A model generated the notes under the pieces. The model made no database searches. It saw nothing but the letters and a program-made list of their open reading frames with translations, and had not been told where the DNA came from. Source: Podarcis raffonei (Eukaryota; Chordata; Lepidosauria; Squamata; Lacertidae). From it: 64,000 bases of DNA. Position 1 is the first letter of the stretch. Each line of letters starts with the position of its first letter. The position numbers and the translations under genes are program-made. The stretch covers positions 43,497,479 through 43,561,478 of the forward strand of contig NC_070611.1 in assembly GCF_027172205.1 (NCBI RefSeq). The letters are read 5' to 3'. Below are positions 46,399-58,616 of this stretch, in pieces.

Positions 46399-49300
46399 GT
46401 AGGTGATGTCTTTTATTGCTAGTCATATGGGAGAATAGTTTGTCACAGGAACTGAATGTTCTGGCCACACACTTTGGTTGAATTTTCACTCCCCCTCTTT
46501 GCCACTTATCCTTCTGTCATAACTTACATCCTTGGCATCCTTTCCACACTTGTCTCCTCTGGTTCCTCTACAGTGTCCAAACTGAGCTCTCTTCTTTCTA
46601 TTTCATGCCTGATACAAACCATTCTGTTCTCAATCACTCACAACCCCTTTTTATCTTCACCACCACCAGGGAATGTATGTGTGGGGATCAATCATTTTGC
46701 CTGCAGGCAGGACAATGGAAACCTCTGCTGCCTGCCTAGAAAATCTTAGGGGCAGATTTTCCAATTCTCTTCAAAATGCATAGACTACTTTTCCAACAAG
46801 AGCGGCCCATTGGGATTTCACTGTGTTAAAGGACTATCAGATTCTCTGTGGGGTAGATCAATAAGATAAATTTTGATGAATTTCAATCGAATGATGCTTC
46901 ATGAGTAGCCCACTAGGTTAAAGAAGAACACTTGTCCCTTCCAGAAATTCCAACTGCTTCTTTTGAAACCTCAGGGATGGGCAAATGGGAGTGACAGGGA
47001 AGTCCTAGGCAAGTGGCTTATCTTGACTGAGGTTGGGAAGCAATTTATCCAGTGTGCAATTGGTTAGCATCTTCACTGGGATTGTCAGTTCCCTTCACTG
47101 GCAGAGTCCAAATCAGGTCTTGCTCCCTTGAATGGTTAGGATTTATCCTCCTATAATTATATGTTTATTCTTGCTCTGAATGCATATTTGGTTTCTCCCT
47201 CCTTCTTGTGGCACAATTACATGAACTGGATTGATTTGAGATAGAATGTTATAATGTGAGCAGCCTATCAAAGATGATTTGGTTGTGCCCGTTTCCGCCA
47301 AATTGCTAAATTTTCTTGAGATTTTTTGTACCATTCATACTTGCCACTCTGTGATTTATGTTACATGGGATTTACTATCTAACCCCAAAATACCAATCTG
47401 TGTCCATTGCTTTGTACTTTTCTTAGCATTCTTTTACTCTGAGAACTATGATATATTTTATCAACGTGATCTAATAAATATTAAGCATTCAACCATACTG
47501 AACTAAGTCAGTGCAACATTTTATAAATGCAAGTTGAAAAGGTAAGTGCATACATTCAGGAATCGCAAAATAAATGCATGCAAGAATGCAGCCAAAGTTA
47601 TAGAGTTATACATTTTTATGTTCCCCTCATTTCCATAAGAAACTTAAAACATGCACTTCTATTTCTACCACTGAAATAGAGACCATTCAAAGATTCTTCT
47701 GATTTCAGTTCCATACAATAAGATCATAGCGTTATTTCTTATTCCTCCATTTGATTGATGCATTGGTTTTATCTGATGCTATGATTGTCACTAGCACAAA
47801 TGGCTTTTCAGAGGAATCAATGCATTCTTTAAGGGGCTACATCTGTTGTTAGCTACAGTGCTTTTTTCTGGGGGGATGCAGGGGTACGCAAACCCCTAAA
47901 CATTTTGTGAATCTGTTTGGCCTCATTGAGGGGCAGTATTTCAACATGAGTAGGAAAATGAGAGTACCCCTAAACATTTTTTTTAAAGAAAAAAAGCACC
48001 AGTTAGCTATAATTCATAGTAGCTTAGAATGAAACCTTCATGCCCAGTAGCAGTATATCTCTGACACTGTGAACAAGCAACAAGGAATTATGGACCTCTT
48101 CATGCCTTGTGAACTGGACTGGGGCATCTGGTAAGCTATGTTAGAAGGCAATGTTATGGACAAGACAGTTTTAATCTGGTCCAGCAAGGCTATTCTTATA
48201 TTTTTTCATGTATATCCTTCTTTGTTTTGTTAACAATGAATTTACGCACTGCCTTGTTTTCTTTTCCCTGTCACAGAGTCTCACGAGAGTATCGAATCGC
48301 ATGAATTTACAAGTAAGAAATGTTATTATGTACTCTGTGATTTATTATGATACTTGAGGTTCACTTTTTGGATTTTGTGGACATCCCAAATTTTCTTGCC
48401 ATGCCACTTCATGAGATCCTTGTAAAATATTTTTCCTCTACTCAATCCAGGGAATAAAAATTAAGGAATGCTCCACCATCACTTCCCTGCCTTCAGTCTG
48501 TCCAATCTGTCCAGTCAAGGGTAATGGTACATTTGACTGCTCCACCATGAAATAAACAATCTGCATGTTGGCATCTAGCAAGTTAGGGACACAGAGAGAC
48601 TATACCTGCCCTCTCTGATATACCAGTTTTCCACAGGTACAGAATTTTTGACACATAAGTGTATCACACCCTGTTATTACCTTTCCTGCATTCTGCAATG
48701 CCTTTTCTGAATTCGCAGAGGCAATTCTGAGATTGGCAGGATGAGAACAGACAATAACCAGTGAGACCTGCAACTAGATGTTGCAGTTTATCCTTCTTCT
48801 TACTAGAAGTGCTCCTGTTCATAGTTCCAGCCACTCTTCCAATGATGGCACTCCACCCCTCCTTTCCCTGCTCCCCCAGTTCCTCATTTGCCAAGAGAGC
48901 AATCTCAGCATGCTCAATAGTTACAGACTGTGGACCTTCAGCTGGAAAAGAAGCTTAACATCCTGTGCCTATTGGCAGTGGGTTTTTTTGTAAGGTGTGT
49001 TTGTTTGTAAACCCCTGAGCATGCAAATACCTCTCCTTTGTTTCTTAGCGGTCCCGTTTTGGTTTTAATCATGTGGCTCTCATCACGCTGGTTTGCTGTT
49101 AGAGGGAGTCACTACTGCAGGCAGCCTGTGTTCCCGATGTGGAGTGCAAACTGTGTTCTGGGGAAGGGCAAGGCAAGGGGTATTTCCCCCGGGACATCTT
49201 CATTCCCAATGCAGAAAGTCAACACTGCAGATTTCAGAACTCATGCAAGCCCCGTTCCAGTACCTAACCATTTGGTAGACCAGTAAGGGACTACCATGAA

Positions 49301-51740
49301 CTGAAAAGATCTGCACAGCTAGCCCACAGGCCTCTGAAACACTCGCAGGAGCATGTCTGACCCCTTAGGTGGCAAGTTTGTACGTTCTTGCCCAGGACTG
49401 AACACAGCAAGGCTTGCTTCCAGCAACTTAAGTCAACGTACGTAGGTTTGGGCTATTAAATAAGTATGAATTAGAAGTAAAGGTAAGGGGGAGGTTGGTT
49501 CATTGCAAAGATATAGGGCTTTTAAGTCAAAGTAAAACAACTAGGGAGAATAAGAAGAGAAATAGGAAAGATAGACACTGAGTCACTTGACAAATATGAT
49601 GCAAAATGCAGATATGCAGTTGCAGAGTCATTTTGCAGGAGCTCTTGAGAGGAAAATAAAACAGGATCCAGGATCCACCTTTAAGCTCTGTCTGCAATAT
49701 GAAACTTAACTGTTGTCCCTAAATATGCCCATCCCTTCTCTAGGAAAGGTTTTCCCCACTTGGTGTCCTTCAGATCTTTTGGACTAGAATGCCGACCATC
49801 CCTGATCATTGTCCATACTGGGTGGGGATGATGGGAGTTGTAGTCTGAAACTTCTGGAGTGATTTTTGAGTTTGCCAGAAGAGTTTTAGACTGAGAGGAT
49901 AGTGGCTGTTTTTATTTCTGTGGTCGTAGTGGCAAGGGCTACTGATGCTGGGTATTTTTCCTGAATGTCCTAAATACCAGAAATATTTCATTCAGCTGGG
50001 AAACTCACGGAGGGAAAAACACACACAACAAAATATTTCACATACTGGAGACATTGAGTTGTTGAAATAGGAAAGCAGAACCGATTAACTTGTGCCTATC
50101 TTGGCCAAATGAAAACTGATAGATTAACCACACACAAGTGTTGGCAAATATATAAATGCCAAGAAAGGAAAAAGTGATGCGACAAGAAGGATATTTATGC
50201 AAGGGAAAATATTAGAAGTATTTTCAATTAGAGTGTGGGGTGATGTCTCTATGGAGATGATGGGGCCACAATCATGTAGCACTAATTCAGTCTAGCCCAA
50301 AGAAAGCACTGCGGGAACCAACTGGATGTGACACTCCTTAGCCATTTTTACGCTTACGTCTAAGAACTAGAGGAAGCTACCTAGCCTCCCTCTGTCCTCT
50401 TCAGCACCAACATTATTTCTTTAATTTGTTCATGAGGTGCTGTTGTAAAATTGGTTACAGCTTGCATTGCAACAGCACTGTAGAGCTTTCCGCAGAGCTT
50501 TTGACTCAACTGGTAGGGAAAATGGTGATGGCATATTTGGTGAAAGTGTGCAACCCTGCCCATTAGTATTACCTGCCCACCTGCCCTCTGCCGTTAGCTT
50601 CACCACTGACCCTCTCTCCTGCTGTCCTTTGTTGCAGAGTTCTTGGAGAAACTCATCAGCCTCACCTCTTACAGTAGCCTTCTTCATGCATTAAGGCTTA
50701 GCTGTAGCCAAAAATGGCTTTTGGCCATCTGAAAGCGCCCATTGAAAACTGGAAGAGAGAGGGCATGAGTCGCTATTAACAGGAGAAAGGCAAGAATGTA
50801 TAGACCAAGCTGGTTGTATTGGCCATCACAAAGACTGATATTTGGAGGATACGGGAAGAGAGCAATGCTTTTCTTTGTATAGAACTATTGGCCTTCGGTT
50901 CAATCTCATAATAATGATGAATACCTATCCCTCCAGGTCCCTTCATTAACAGAAGGCACGCCAACATCTTCATGAGAACTCCACCAGAGAACAGGAGGAA
51001 CCAAGTTGTGCAGGAAAGGTACGTCTTCTTAGTGTCCAGAGTTATTCATGGTGAGTGGGGAATGGAGAGGATGTCTTTTCTTAGGCAAGAGAGAAGCCAT
51101 TGGAAAATGAACTGAACTAGAAAATGGTAAACTAGGAGAATCTGAAAATGACACATTGCTAATGGCAAGTCATGATCCCTATTATTAGATCCTTCATGGA
51201 ATGGCCCCCAGGACCCTGTGATAATATCAAAAATCTCCACTAGATCCTCTGCAGAATTGCCCCAGGATCCTATTGCATGCAGCCTACTCTCCATTCTGCA
51301 CCGCTTCTAAGCCATAGAAACAGCACCTGCCCACATGTTTTCATCTCAGGGTCAGACTCTGCACACAGTGTCACCCACATTTCCATAGAGGACATTTGTG
51401 TGAAAGCTGCCATATTTCTAAAAAATGACAAACCCTTTCAAGACTTTGCAAAGGTTTTTTGCACATGCTTGTGGACAGAATTAGAAATCACTTAAAGCCT
51501 TGCAAAGATGCAGCTGGAAAAGCGGAAGTAGATGCAAGTCATAATAATATTCTGTCTCTCCACCCCTCCTACCCATCTTCCCCTCTTGCGACTGTGAGCA
51601 GGATCAGAGAGCGCAACAAGACCCCCCAGGAACAGCAGCGGGAGATTTGCGAAGATTACAATCCCTGTGAGCGTTACGCCATGCGCTATGGCTATGCCTC
51701 TGCCTACAGGCGCTTCTTTGGGCACAGACGTGGCAAATAA
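46338..51740 (+). CDS. MGP: Matrix Gla protein (complete, four coding exons)
   Basis: MGP is a secreted vitamin-K-dependent protein of cartilage and vessel wall that inhibits mineralisation. Coding exons 46338-46398, 48277-48312, 50937-51018 and 51602-51740 have GT/AG borders with intron phases 1, 1, 2 and give 105 residues (human 103). Residues 1-19 are a hydrophobic signal peptide. The mature start keeps three Ser-x-Glu phosphorylation sites (Ser22, 25, 28). ANIF at 41-44 is the gamma-carboxylase docking motif that MGP keeps in the mature chain. Candidate Gla residues Glu21, 59, 63, 70 and 74 have the human spacing, and Cys76/Cys82 form the usual disulfide. [10 protein letters not shown] and a basic tail (GHRRGK) finish the protein. 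The ATG has A at -3. No frame damage is seen. Human MGP likewise lies next to ERP27. Confidence 0.98.
47856..48001. mobile_element. hAT-type miniature transposon in MGP intron 1
   Basis: Perfect 8-base duplication GTTAGCTA (47848-47855, 48002-48009); ends CAGTGCTTTTTTCT and AGAAAAAAAGCACCA are inverted. It ends 275 bases before MGP exon 2. Confidence 0.85.
48277..48312 (+). CDS. MGP: MGP coding exon 2
   Basis: A 36-base exon between CACAG and GTAAGA, phase 1 on both sides. It encodes [12 protein letters not shown], with the three Ser-x-Glu kinase sites of the MGP N-terminus and the first candidate Gla residue. Confidence 0.95.
49752..49862. repeat. Palindromic element with GGGAGTTGTAGTC core, MGP intron 2
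   Basis: TGGTGTCCTTCAGATC, ATCCCTGATCA and GATGGGAGTTGTAGTCTG belong to the same family as 53451-53588, 54547-54674 and 56071-56199. Confidence 0.55.
50937..51018 (+). CDS. MGP: MGP coding exon 3
   Basis: 82 bases between CTCCAG and GTACGT, entering in phase 1 and leaving in phase 2. It encodes [11 protein letters not shown], including the carboxylase docking motif, and ends VVQER with the second candidate Gla. Confidence 0.96.
51602..51740 (+). CDS. MGP: MGP coding exon 4 (Gla domain and stop)
   Basis: Acceptor GAGCAG and stop TAA at 51738-51740. It encodes IRERNK, the [15 protein letters not shown] core with the C-x5-C pair, and the aromatic-rich C-terminus with a basic end. Confidence 0.97.
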
Positions 51741-51955
51741 GAACATCAAGAATCGCCGTTCCCAGTGCCTGGAGCCTGGGTTTCCTGTATCTACAAAGAG
51801 TGACATCTCCAAAATGTATTGTTGCTTGTTAACTGTATGTTATCCCACCTGCTGCTTCATTCTTTTGTAGCCAATGATTTCTAGATTCTGTGTTAATTAG
51901 CACAATGCTGACATAGTGGTGGTTGGGCAAAGAAGGATGTGGGTGTTTATTATGA

Positions 51956-51961
51956 AATAAA
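51956..51961 (+). terminator. MGP polyadenylation signal
   Basis: AATAAA 216 bases after the MGP stop, followed by T- and G/T-rich sequence (GTCTGGTTTGATACTG), as expected at a cleavage site. The implied 3' UTR is about 240 bases. Confidence 0.75.
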
Positions 51962-52360
51962 CGTCTGGTTTGATACTGTTTGTTCGAAACTCAAGAGTTT
52001 TCTTTGGGTCACTCCCATGCCAAGAACTGGCGTCTATAATTGTACTCACTTGCTTAGCAGTTTTTTTAAAAACTAACAAAATACGTTTGGGTTTTTTGTT
52101 AGATGGACTCTAGGAACGGCAGTAAAAGTGTTCTTTCACATGATAAAAGCTTGGCCTGGATGGCTGATTTGGCAATGGGCTAAAGCAGATTGAATGGTGC
52201 AAGTAGCTAAAGAAATGTTTGAATCAGATTTGAGCATATTCACACCTTCACCAAAGTGTGTTCACTGAGCACATGGTGGAACAGTGGTACTGCACAGCAG
52301 TTGTAGTACGTGTGATATGAAGGGCAACTTTTTTGTATACATGTGTATTGATATAACACA

Positions 52361-52755
52361 CAGGGGCGAACGAAGGCTAACCGACACCTGGGGCAGAGGA
52401 AACCGCTGGTTGCGCATGCGTTGTGCCGCTACTTACGACACATGCATGGCGTCGCTACATAGGGTGCATGTTCGACGTCGCAACATACAGCGCATGCATG
52501 TGACACCACGCATGTGCTGTATGTAGCGGTTTGCTGCTGGCGCCGCCCGAGCGATGTACGGATGGTGGCCGGATCATCTGCTCACGGCTACAGCCGTGAA
52601 CGGAGGATCCTCCACATGTGGCTGTGGCGGTGTGATGGCTGCTTGCACCGCCACACCCGGGGGCGGCGGGGCGAGCACCCCACGGGGTGCTTTCTTGTCA
52701 CCCTCCCAGACACGGCACCCGGGGCGCACCCCCCCACCCCCTTGCAATGCCACTG
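52361..52755. mobile_element. hAT-type miniature transposon with CpG and GCATGC-rich core
   Basis: Perfect 8-base duplication ATAACACA (52353-52360, 52756-52763). Begins CAGGGGCGAACG and ends TGCCACTG. The core repeats GCATGC/GCATGT words and is far richer in CpG than its surroundings. It starts about 400 bases after the MGP polyadenylation signal. Confidence 0.8.
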
Positions 52756-53450
52756 ATAACACACACACACACAACCCTCCCACTTAAGAAGAAAGGGGTT
52801 GCATGCTGGTGGTGAGTGGACACAGAAACTCGTGACCCCACTGCACATTTGCATATTTACTCTACATTCTGCCTAGAATGTGGGAAATTCTGTTACTTTC
52901 ATATTAGCCAGTTATAAACTCACTCATAATTTTATGGTTTCCACCAGTCTTTTTAAGCTGGTCTCCCTTTCGGATCACCTCTAAGATCAATGTTCTGAAG
53001 TATTCAAGCTCTCAAAAGCCTGCCGCTTTTTAGTTTGGGTTATAATTATTATTATTATATACTTTTATCCCAGCCTTCCTCCACAGAGGTGAAGGCATGA
53101 TCCTCCTCCTTTATCCTCACGATTGCCTTCTGAGGCAAGATAAATGGAAGAACACTGGCTGAGCCAGAGGCAGCAGAAGAACAAATTTCAGGGGTGGGTG
53201 GGCGCAGGAGGGGCAAAGTATATGAATTGTCTCCCACATGATAAGATCTCTTAAAGAAAAATTATAGTACATGTTAATGGCTGGAGTCCAGCAATGTGGG
53301 GGCAAGTGGGGTGTTTGGGGGATATTTATTCCTGCATCCCCCCCCCGACACTGCCCATGGATTGGGCCAAGGACACTGAGGAAGCATTGCGGCTGAGTAG
53401 GGATTTGAACTCAGATTTGAATTCCCTACCTCATAGTGAATGCTCCAAAC

Positions 53451-53588
53451 CAGAGATATCCACCATAGTGCTGTCCATGTGTTGTTCGACTACAATTCCC
53501 ATCATCCCTGGCTATTGGTGATGTTGGCTTATAATGATGAGAGCTGAAGTCCAACAGCATCTGGAGGGCACCCTGTTGGCTACCTCTG
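53451..53588. repeat. Palindromic element, CAGAGGTAGCCAAC-type ends
   Basis: CAGAGATATCCACCATAGTG at the left matches the mirror of CACCCTGTTGGCTACCTCTG at the right; the centre carries GACTACAATTCCCATCATCC. Confidence 0.62.
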
Positions 53589-53884
53589 TTCTAACCACTA
53601 CACCACACAGCTTCAAGGTGGACTAATATCACAGTCACCAATATAGAGGAAAGCCCAATTAAACCACATCCTGCTTATACATTGACTCAGTCCATGCAGG
53701 ACCTCACAAAACACTAAATTACATTATAGAGATCTGCTTAACTGTGAAGCTGAACCAGCAACCCCTTCCGATGAATGCTTCTCCCTCAGGTTACTGTCAA
53801 GAACTTCAGATCAAGCATGCACAATCTTTTCTAGGCTGGGGCCAGCAAATTGAAAAAGGAATGGAGAGGCCAATGGCAGGGCTA

Positions 53885-54400
53885 GGCATGGGGAGAAATG
53901 GGATTCAGCTTGCATTTAAAGGTGAACCTACTTAACTCACACTTTCCAAAACACAGCCATTCTTCATAATTCACACTTTTCTGAATTTTGCAGTGCAGTT
54001 CTCCAGTCATGTGTGCAAAGACGCATGTACTAGTATGCATAAAAATGCATATATTGGTGGAAATTGCTTTGCAAAATGTGTTCGTAGGAGAAATTTGCAC
54101 TAAAAGGCTGATGCATTTTCATGAGGGCTAAGACATTCTCAAACTGATGTGGAAATAGAATCATAGAATCACAGAATCGAAGAGTTGGAAGGGACCGAGT
54201 GTCATCTAGTCCAACCCCCTGCAATGCAGGAATATGCAGCTGGCACATAGGGGGATGGCACCCACGACATTGGCATTATCAGCCCCACACTGTAACCAGC
54301 TGAGCTAACTGGATGGCCTTGAATGTGGAGAACTGAACTTAAGACTGGAAAAGTGAGAACCTGAGAGAAACTGAAGGTGACTGATTAGCCCATACCTAGG
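53885..54400. repeat. Unassigned interspersed repeat X, copy 3, split by a SINE
   Basis: TTTGCAGTGCAGTTCTCCAG and GGAGAAATTTGCACTAAAAG lie before the tRNA-Ile SINE, and GAGAACTGAACTTAAGACTG lies after it, matching the uninterrupted copy at 45270-45575. Confidence 0.65.
54158..54314 (-). repeat. tRNA-Ile-derived SINE with CR1-like tail
   Basis: Read on the minus strand: AGTTAGCTCAGCTGGTTACA, GGGGCTGATAATGCCAATGTC and GTGCCATCCCCCTATGTGCCA follow tRNA-Ile(AAT). It is joined to the same CR1-type tail (CTGCATTGCAGGGGGTTGGA, then repeated ATTCTATG words) as the tRNA-Lys SINE. Confidence 0.78.
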
Positions 54401-54546
54401 CAGGCCAGAAGGCAAGAAGGCTTGTAAGGAATTTTGGGATCCAGAAAACAAAGCAGGAAAGATAGGACTGGGCTGTCAAGGTCTATGCTAAATTGAAAGG
54501 GAGAATGTGTTATGGAGCAACTGGTTTTACATAGGTTGGGGCTGGA

Positions 54547-54674
54547 GTAGCCAACATGGTGAGTCCAGATGTTGCTGGACTACAACTCTAATCAATGGTC
54601 TAATCAACCATAGCCAATGATCAGGGATGATGTGGGTTGTCGTCCAAAACATCTGGAGGCACCTTGTTGATTAC
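54547..54674. repeat. Palindromic element, GTAGCCAACATGGTG-type ends
   Basis: GTAGCCAACATGGTGAGTCC and GGCACCTTGTTGATTAC are inverted ends; the interior has TTGCTGGACTACAACTC and its mirror. Confidence 0.6.
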
Positions 54675-55729
54675 CAGTATGTCCGGGTTGAAGATACCAG
54701 CAGTTAAAAGTGTTGCAGACTGTGGGTGGATCCAACTAATGTATCCTGTTAGCACAAGGATTTCTGCCTGAGCAATGGAATTTCCCTCCTGTGCATGACA
54801 CATGCCCTGCCAAATCTGCTCCAGAGGATCGGGGGAGTTTTGTGAACAGATGTAGGGGGCTATGCAGGGAGGTCCTATGGCACAAGTGGAGATCCTTGCA
54901 CTGATGGGACCATAACTGAATGTTGCATTGGGTAAAACTCTGTGACTTAGAGTAGCATAACTGCAGTTTCCCTACTGTAGTATTGACATGTGCTATATAA
55001 CCTATAACTCCTTCACGTAGCCGTGCAGCTATTTGCGTCTCTCTTCACGAATTCACACCTTTAATACCTGTTAGCACCTCATCTTGTATTTAGTGTGAAC
55101 TATAACAAGGACAAAGAGGCCCAAAGGAAAACAAGACATTTCCCAATGAGCCAGTGAAGGCTGCTAGATTTGCCTGACAAGACTGAGTCTGCACTGCTGC
55201 AAAAGCCCTCACGGCGATGTGATGGTGATCTTGTGCCTGAGTTTTGCTGGCTCTTCGTTTTTCAGCCCCTGGAACTTGGACCAAAGTTCACCAGCCCACC
55301 CTGGTAAGACCAATATCAGGATCCTCCTGACCCACTCTTAAGTGCCTTGCCCACTTCTGAACTGAGGCTGATGCTTTTGGCTAGTGAAATATTCTCTTCT
55401 ATTGCACATGGAGCAAATAGAGGAGCCTCCAAAGAGGGAAGAGTCAGATGCCTGTGCGGGGAGAGAGAAGAAGGTAGAGTGCGAGAAAAACACCAAGCGT
55501 CAAGGAGAAAAAGAGAGGGAGAGGTGGACTTTGCATCCCCATGATAAGTAGAGATGGATGGCATGTACAAGAGACAGGGATAAACAATACAGAAGGTGGA
55601 GGGAAGAGAAGGAGCTGGGAGATACAGAAAGCATGAATCAGTTTCCTGATTAGGAAGGAGAGCTGTATGCATTAGAATTTGCCACACAAAATGTCTGCCC
55701 TAGGCCTTTCACGATAATAGACTGTAGAG

Positions 55730-56062
55730 CACGGGTGTCAAACACAAGGCCCGCGGGCAGAATCCTGCCTGCCAGACCTCGTCATGTGGCCCGTGTAGCC
55801 GCCGCCGGCCGCCAGCCTTCACCTTTTATTCTCGCTTTTTTTTTTTTTGACACAAGAAAGCCGCCTCTTCCGCGCATGCGCGGCAGCCTACAAGCCAGAG
55901 AACGTCTGCCCTCTAGCGGCGCCGGCCGTTCTACACAGGAAACCTCCACTTTACATGCATTCAGGAAACAGACACAGATATAGTCCTACAGATACAACCG
56001 GCCCTTTGAGGGTAACCAAACTGCTGATGCGGCCCCCGATGAATTTGAGTTTGACACCCCTG
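55730..56062. mobile_element. hAT-type miniature transposon (family B, GC-rich core)
   Basis: Perfect 8-base duplication CTGTAGAG (55722-55729, 56063-56070). Ends CACGGGTGTCAAACAC and GAGTTTGACACCCCTG are inverted. The core has CpG-rich blocks and a run of 12 T. Confidence 0.88.
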
Positions 56063-56070
56063 CTGTAGAG

Positions 56071-56199
56071 GTAGCCAACATGGTGCCCTTCAGATGTGGT
56101 TGAACTACAGCTCCCATGATCCCCAGACAGTATGACCAGTGGTCAAGAATGTTGAGAATTGTAGTCCCAACAACATCTGGAGGGTACCACATTGGCTAC
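56071..56199. repeat. Palindromic element adjoining the hAT target site
   Basis: GTAGCCAACATGGTGCCCTT and GGGTACCACATTGGCTACC are inverted ends. It starts directly after the right target duplication of the hAT element at 55730-56062. Confidence 0.65.
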
Positions 56200-56335
56200 C
56201 TGCAATCTACTGTAAGAAATGAATCAGAACAATCTTAATAAGCAGAGAAATCCCCAAGGCCCAGAAAGTCTGAATGTCTCACTTGCAAGAAACCCCTTTT
56301 TGCTTCTCTCTCCACCAGAGTCTTCCAAGGAGAAG

Positions 56336-56604
56336 CAGAGCCGTAGTTAGGTGATCTTGCACCCCTGGCAGAACCGTCCAGATTGCGCCCCCTACCCACG
56401 GGCAAATTAGTTCTTCTTTCCACCTCTCCTCCAACCTGCCCCCTTCAATTCACCCTCTATTTAAAATATTTTCTTATGAGGCAATAATTGATATTTTTAT
56501 TTATAGAGACATATTTATGGACATATTTTTAGCTGATTTTGTGCCCCCCTCTCGCCTGCACCCCTGGCAGGGGCCCACCTCATCACCCCCTAGCTATGGC
56601 CCTG
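56336..56604. mobile_element. hAT-type miniature transposon
   Basis: Perfect 8-base duplication AGGAGAAG (56328-56335, 56605-56612); ends CAGAGCCGTAGTTAGG and CCTAGCTATGGCCCTG are inverted with few mismatches. Confidence 0.85.
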
Positions 56605-57759
56605 AGGAGAAGGAGACCTGTACCACAGAACCGGTTGCCAGTAAGTTGTGGGTGTCCAGTGTTAAATATTCTGGATTACCTACAAGTAATATAGTACATG
56701 CTTCGTAGAGACAAACTCTCTCTGAGTGCCTACTACTCGTAGTAGGTACTAGTACATGCTATTCTGAGAAGGCTCTTCTGTAGTAGCCTTTGAGACTGCC
56801 AGCCCAACCTTGGGCGTTTCGTTGCCTCAGTGCCTTTGGCTCTCAACAGATAGAGCTATACTGTGAAAAGTTATGGCCCTGCAACCAAAGCCACAAATAT
56901 TTGGAAATATCCAAACGAGACGAGCACGTTCTAGGAGACCTAACTTTGCTTCCATCTCATCCCAAATCAATCGCAAGCATTAGTTCCCCAAACCATGCCG
57001 AGGCCACCCATGGACTCACTCATACACATGAACTCAGTGCACCCATGTGGCATGTTTATCAACGCCAAAGGAACGGGCAGAGCCCCAAAGCTGGTGCCAG
57101 TCTTAAGTGATTATGTAAATATATTTCCAGCCCACTACTGACCACAGGAGTTTGGATTCCTTCCTTTAAATGTGGCAATGTTAAAACACACAGCAGCCTT
57201 TTATATTTGTTAAATATGTGCAATGTCAAGCATTTAGGCCTTCAGTCTATGGTGGGTCCCTTTCAAAGAACTGGAAAGATGGAAGTGACGCGGACAGAGG
57301 TAGACCATCCAGGCACGCGTGCTATAAGGTGGTAGGGCTGTGTACATACATAGCCTTTGAGACACACAGGGGGCTGTCTTTGCACTGAGCTTTGTACATA
57401 GCAGTTTGCAATCATGCAGATCTTTGTGTGACAGCATCATCTAATATTCAGGTTGCCTGTACACATGGGTAGGCACGCTTCAGACTATTGTACAATGATG
57501 TTCTCTAATCCCCTCCCCGCAAATAGTGTTTCCACAGAGCTTTTTAAAGAATATACTCTCACACACGATATATGCTTAGACTGAAAATTGAGAGGGTGTA
57601 AGAAGCATGTTGGTTCATTCTCTCCCGTCTTCTCCCCGGCCTTTTTAGCTGTAATTTCCTAATTGTTTTCTAAATTTCTGGTGAATAACCTTTTGGGGGT
57701 CGTTGTACACTGAGACCGATTGTCCCATCACCTCAGTGCGTAGCCCACAAGTCCTCCTA

Positions 57760-57865
57760 GATGTTTTATCGTGTTTTTAATTGTCTGTTGGGAGGCACCC
57801 AGAGTGGATGAGGGAACCCAGGCAGATGGGTGGGGTATAAATAATATACTGTTATTATTATATGC
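57760..57865 (+). repeat. Second copy of the (ATT)n-tailed retroposon 3' end
   Basis: GTTGGGAGGCACCCAGAGTG, AGATGGGTGGGGTATAAATA and a TTATTATTA tail match the copy at 1511-1627. Confidence 0.6.
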
Positions 57866-58259
57866 ACACACATACATATACTTGGAATCTTTTGAAAGAG
57901 AGGAATTGGAAAATGATATATTGATATGCTGATGCATGGAATATATATATAGCAGTATACATAGGCAGCTATGATACTGTACTGGTTCCTATTTTTCATG
58001 TTTCATTCACAGACAAGTTAAACATGTGAAGGGGAAATGACACAGCTCTGCAATGTCAGTAGGTCTGCTCCATCAGGATGTTGAGAAAGCGCTCTCTGTG
58101 TACTCCTGTAGGCGACAAGCTTTGAGATGTATACTGTACAAGCTTTCCAGCAGAATGTACTTCAGGTTGACGAATAGTGTGGGAGAGGGATGACCCGGGG
58201 ATGATGTACCCCTCAAAAGCTGCTTGCACCCACCACTGGATGCACAATATCGCCTAGTG

Positions 58260-58464
58260 CACGGGTAGGCAAACAAAGGCCCAGAGGCCGGATCCGGCCC
58301 AATCAGCATGTTTTTACATGAGTAGAATGTGTCCTTTTATTTAAAATGCATCTCTGGGTTATTTGTGGGGCATAGGAATTCGCCCCCCCCTTCAAAATAT
58401 AGTCTGGCCCCCCACAAGGTCTGAGGGACAGTGGACCAGCCCCCTGCTGTTTGCTGACCCCCTG
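58260..58464 (-). mobile_element. hAT-type miniature transposon (family A) with perfect target duplication
   Basis: Reverse copy of the element at 4450-4661. Perfect 8-base duplications GCCTAGTG at 58252-58259 and 58465-58472, with ends CACGGGTAGGCAAAC and GTTTGCTGACCCCCTG. Confidence 0.85.
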
Positions 58465-58575
58465 GCCTAGTGTGTACATGCCTCAAAATGTACTGTGACG
58501 CAGATTAAGTTATGGGCTTCAGGCGACAGAAATGGGTATAATTTGAAGATTCCGCAGGTCCGCTTTTCTTTATTG

Positions 58576-58577
<2 letters not shown>

Positions 58578-58613
<36 letters not shown>
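58578..58613. repeat. (TG)18 microsatellite
   Basis: Perfect dinucleotide run about 1.9 kb upstream of the MGP-like gene. Confidence 0.97.
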
Positions 58614-58616
<3 letters not shown>

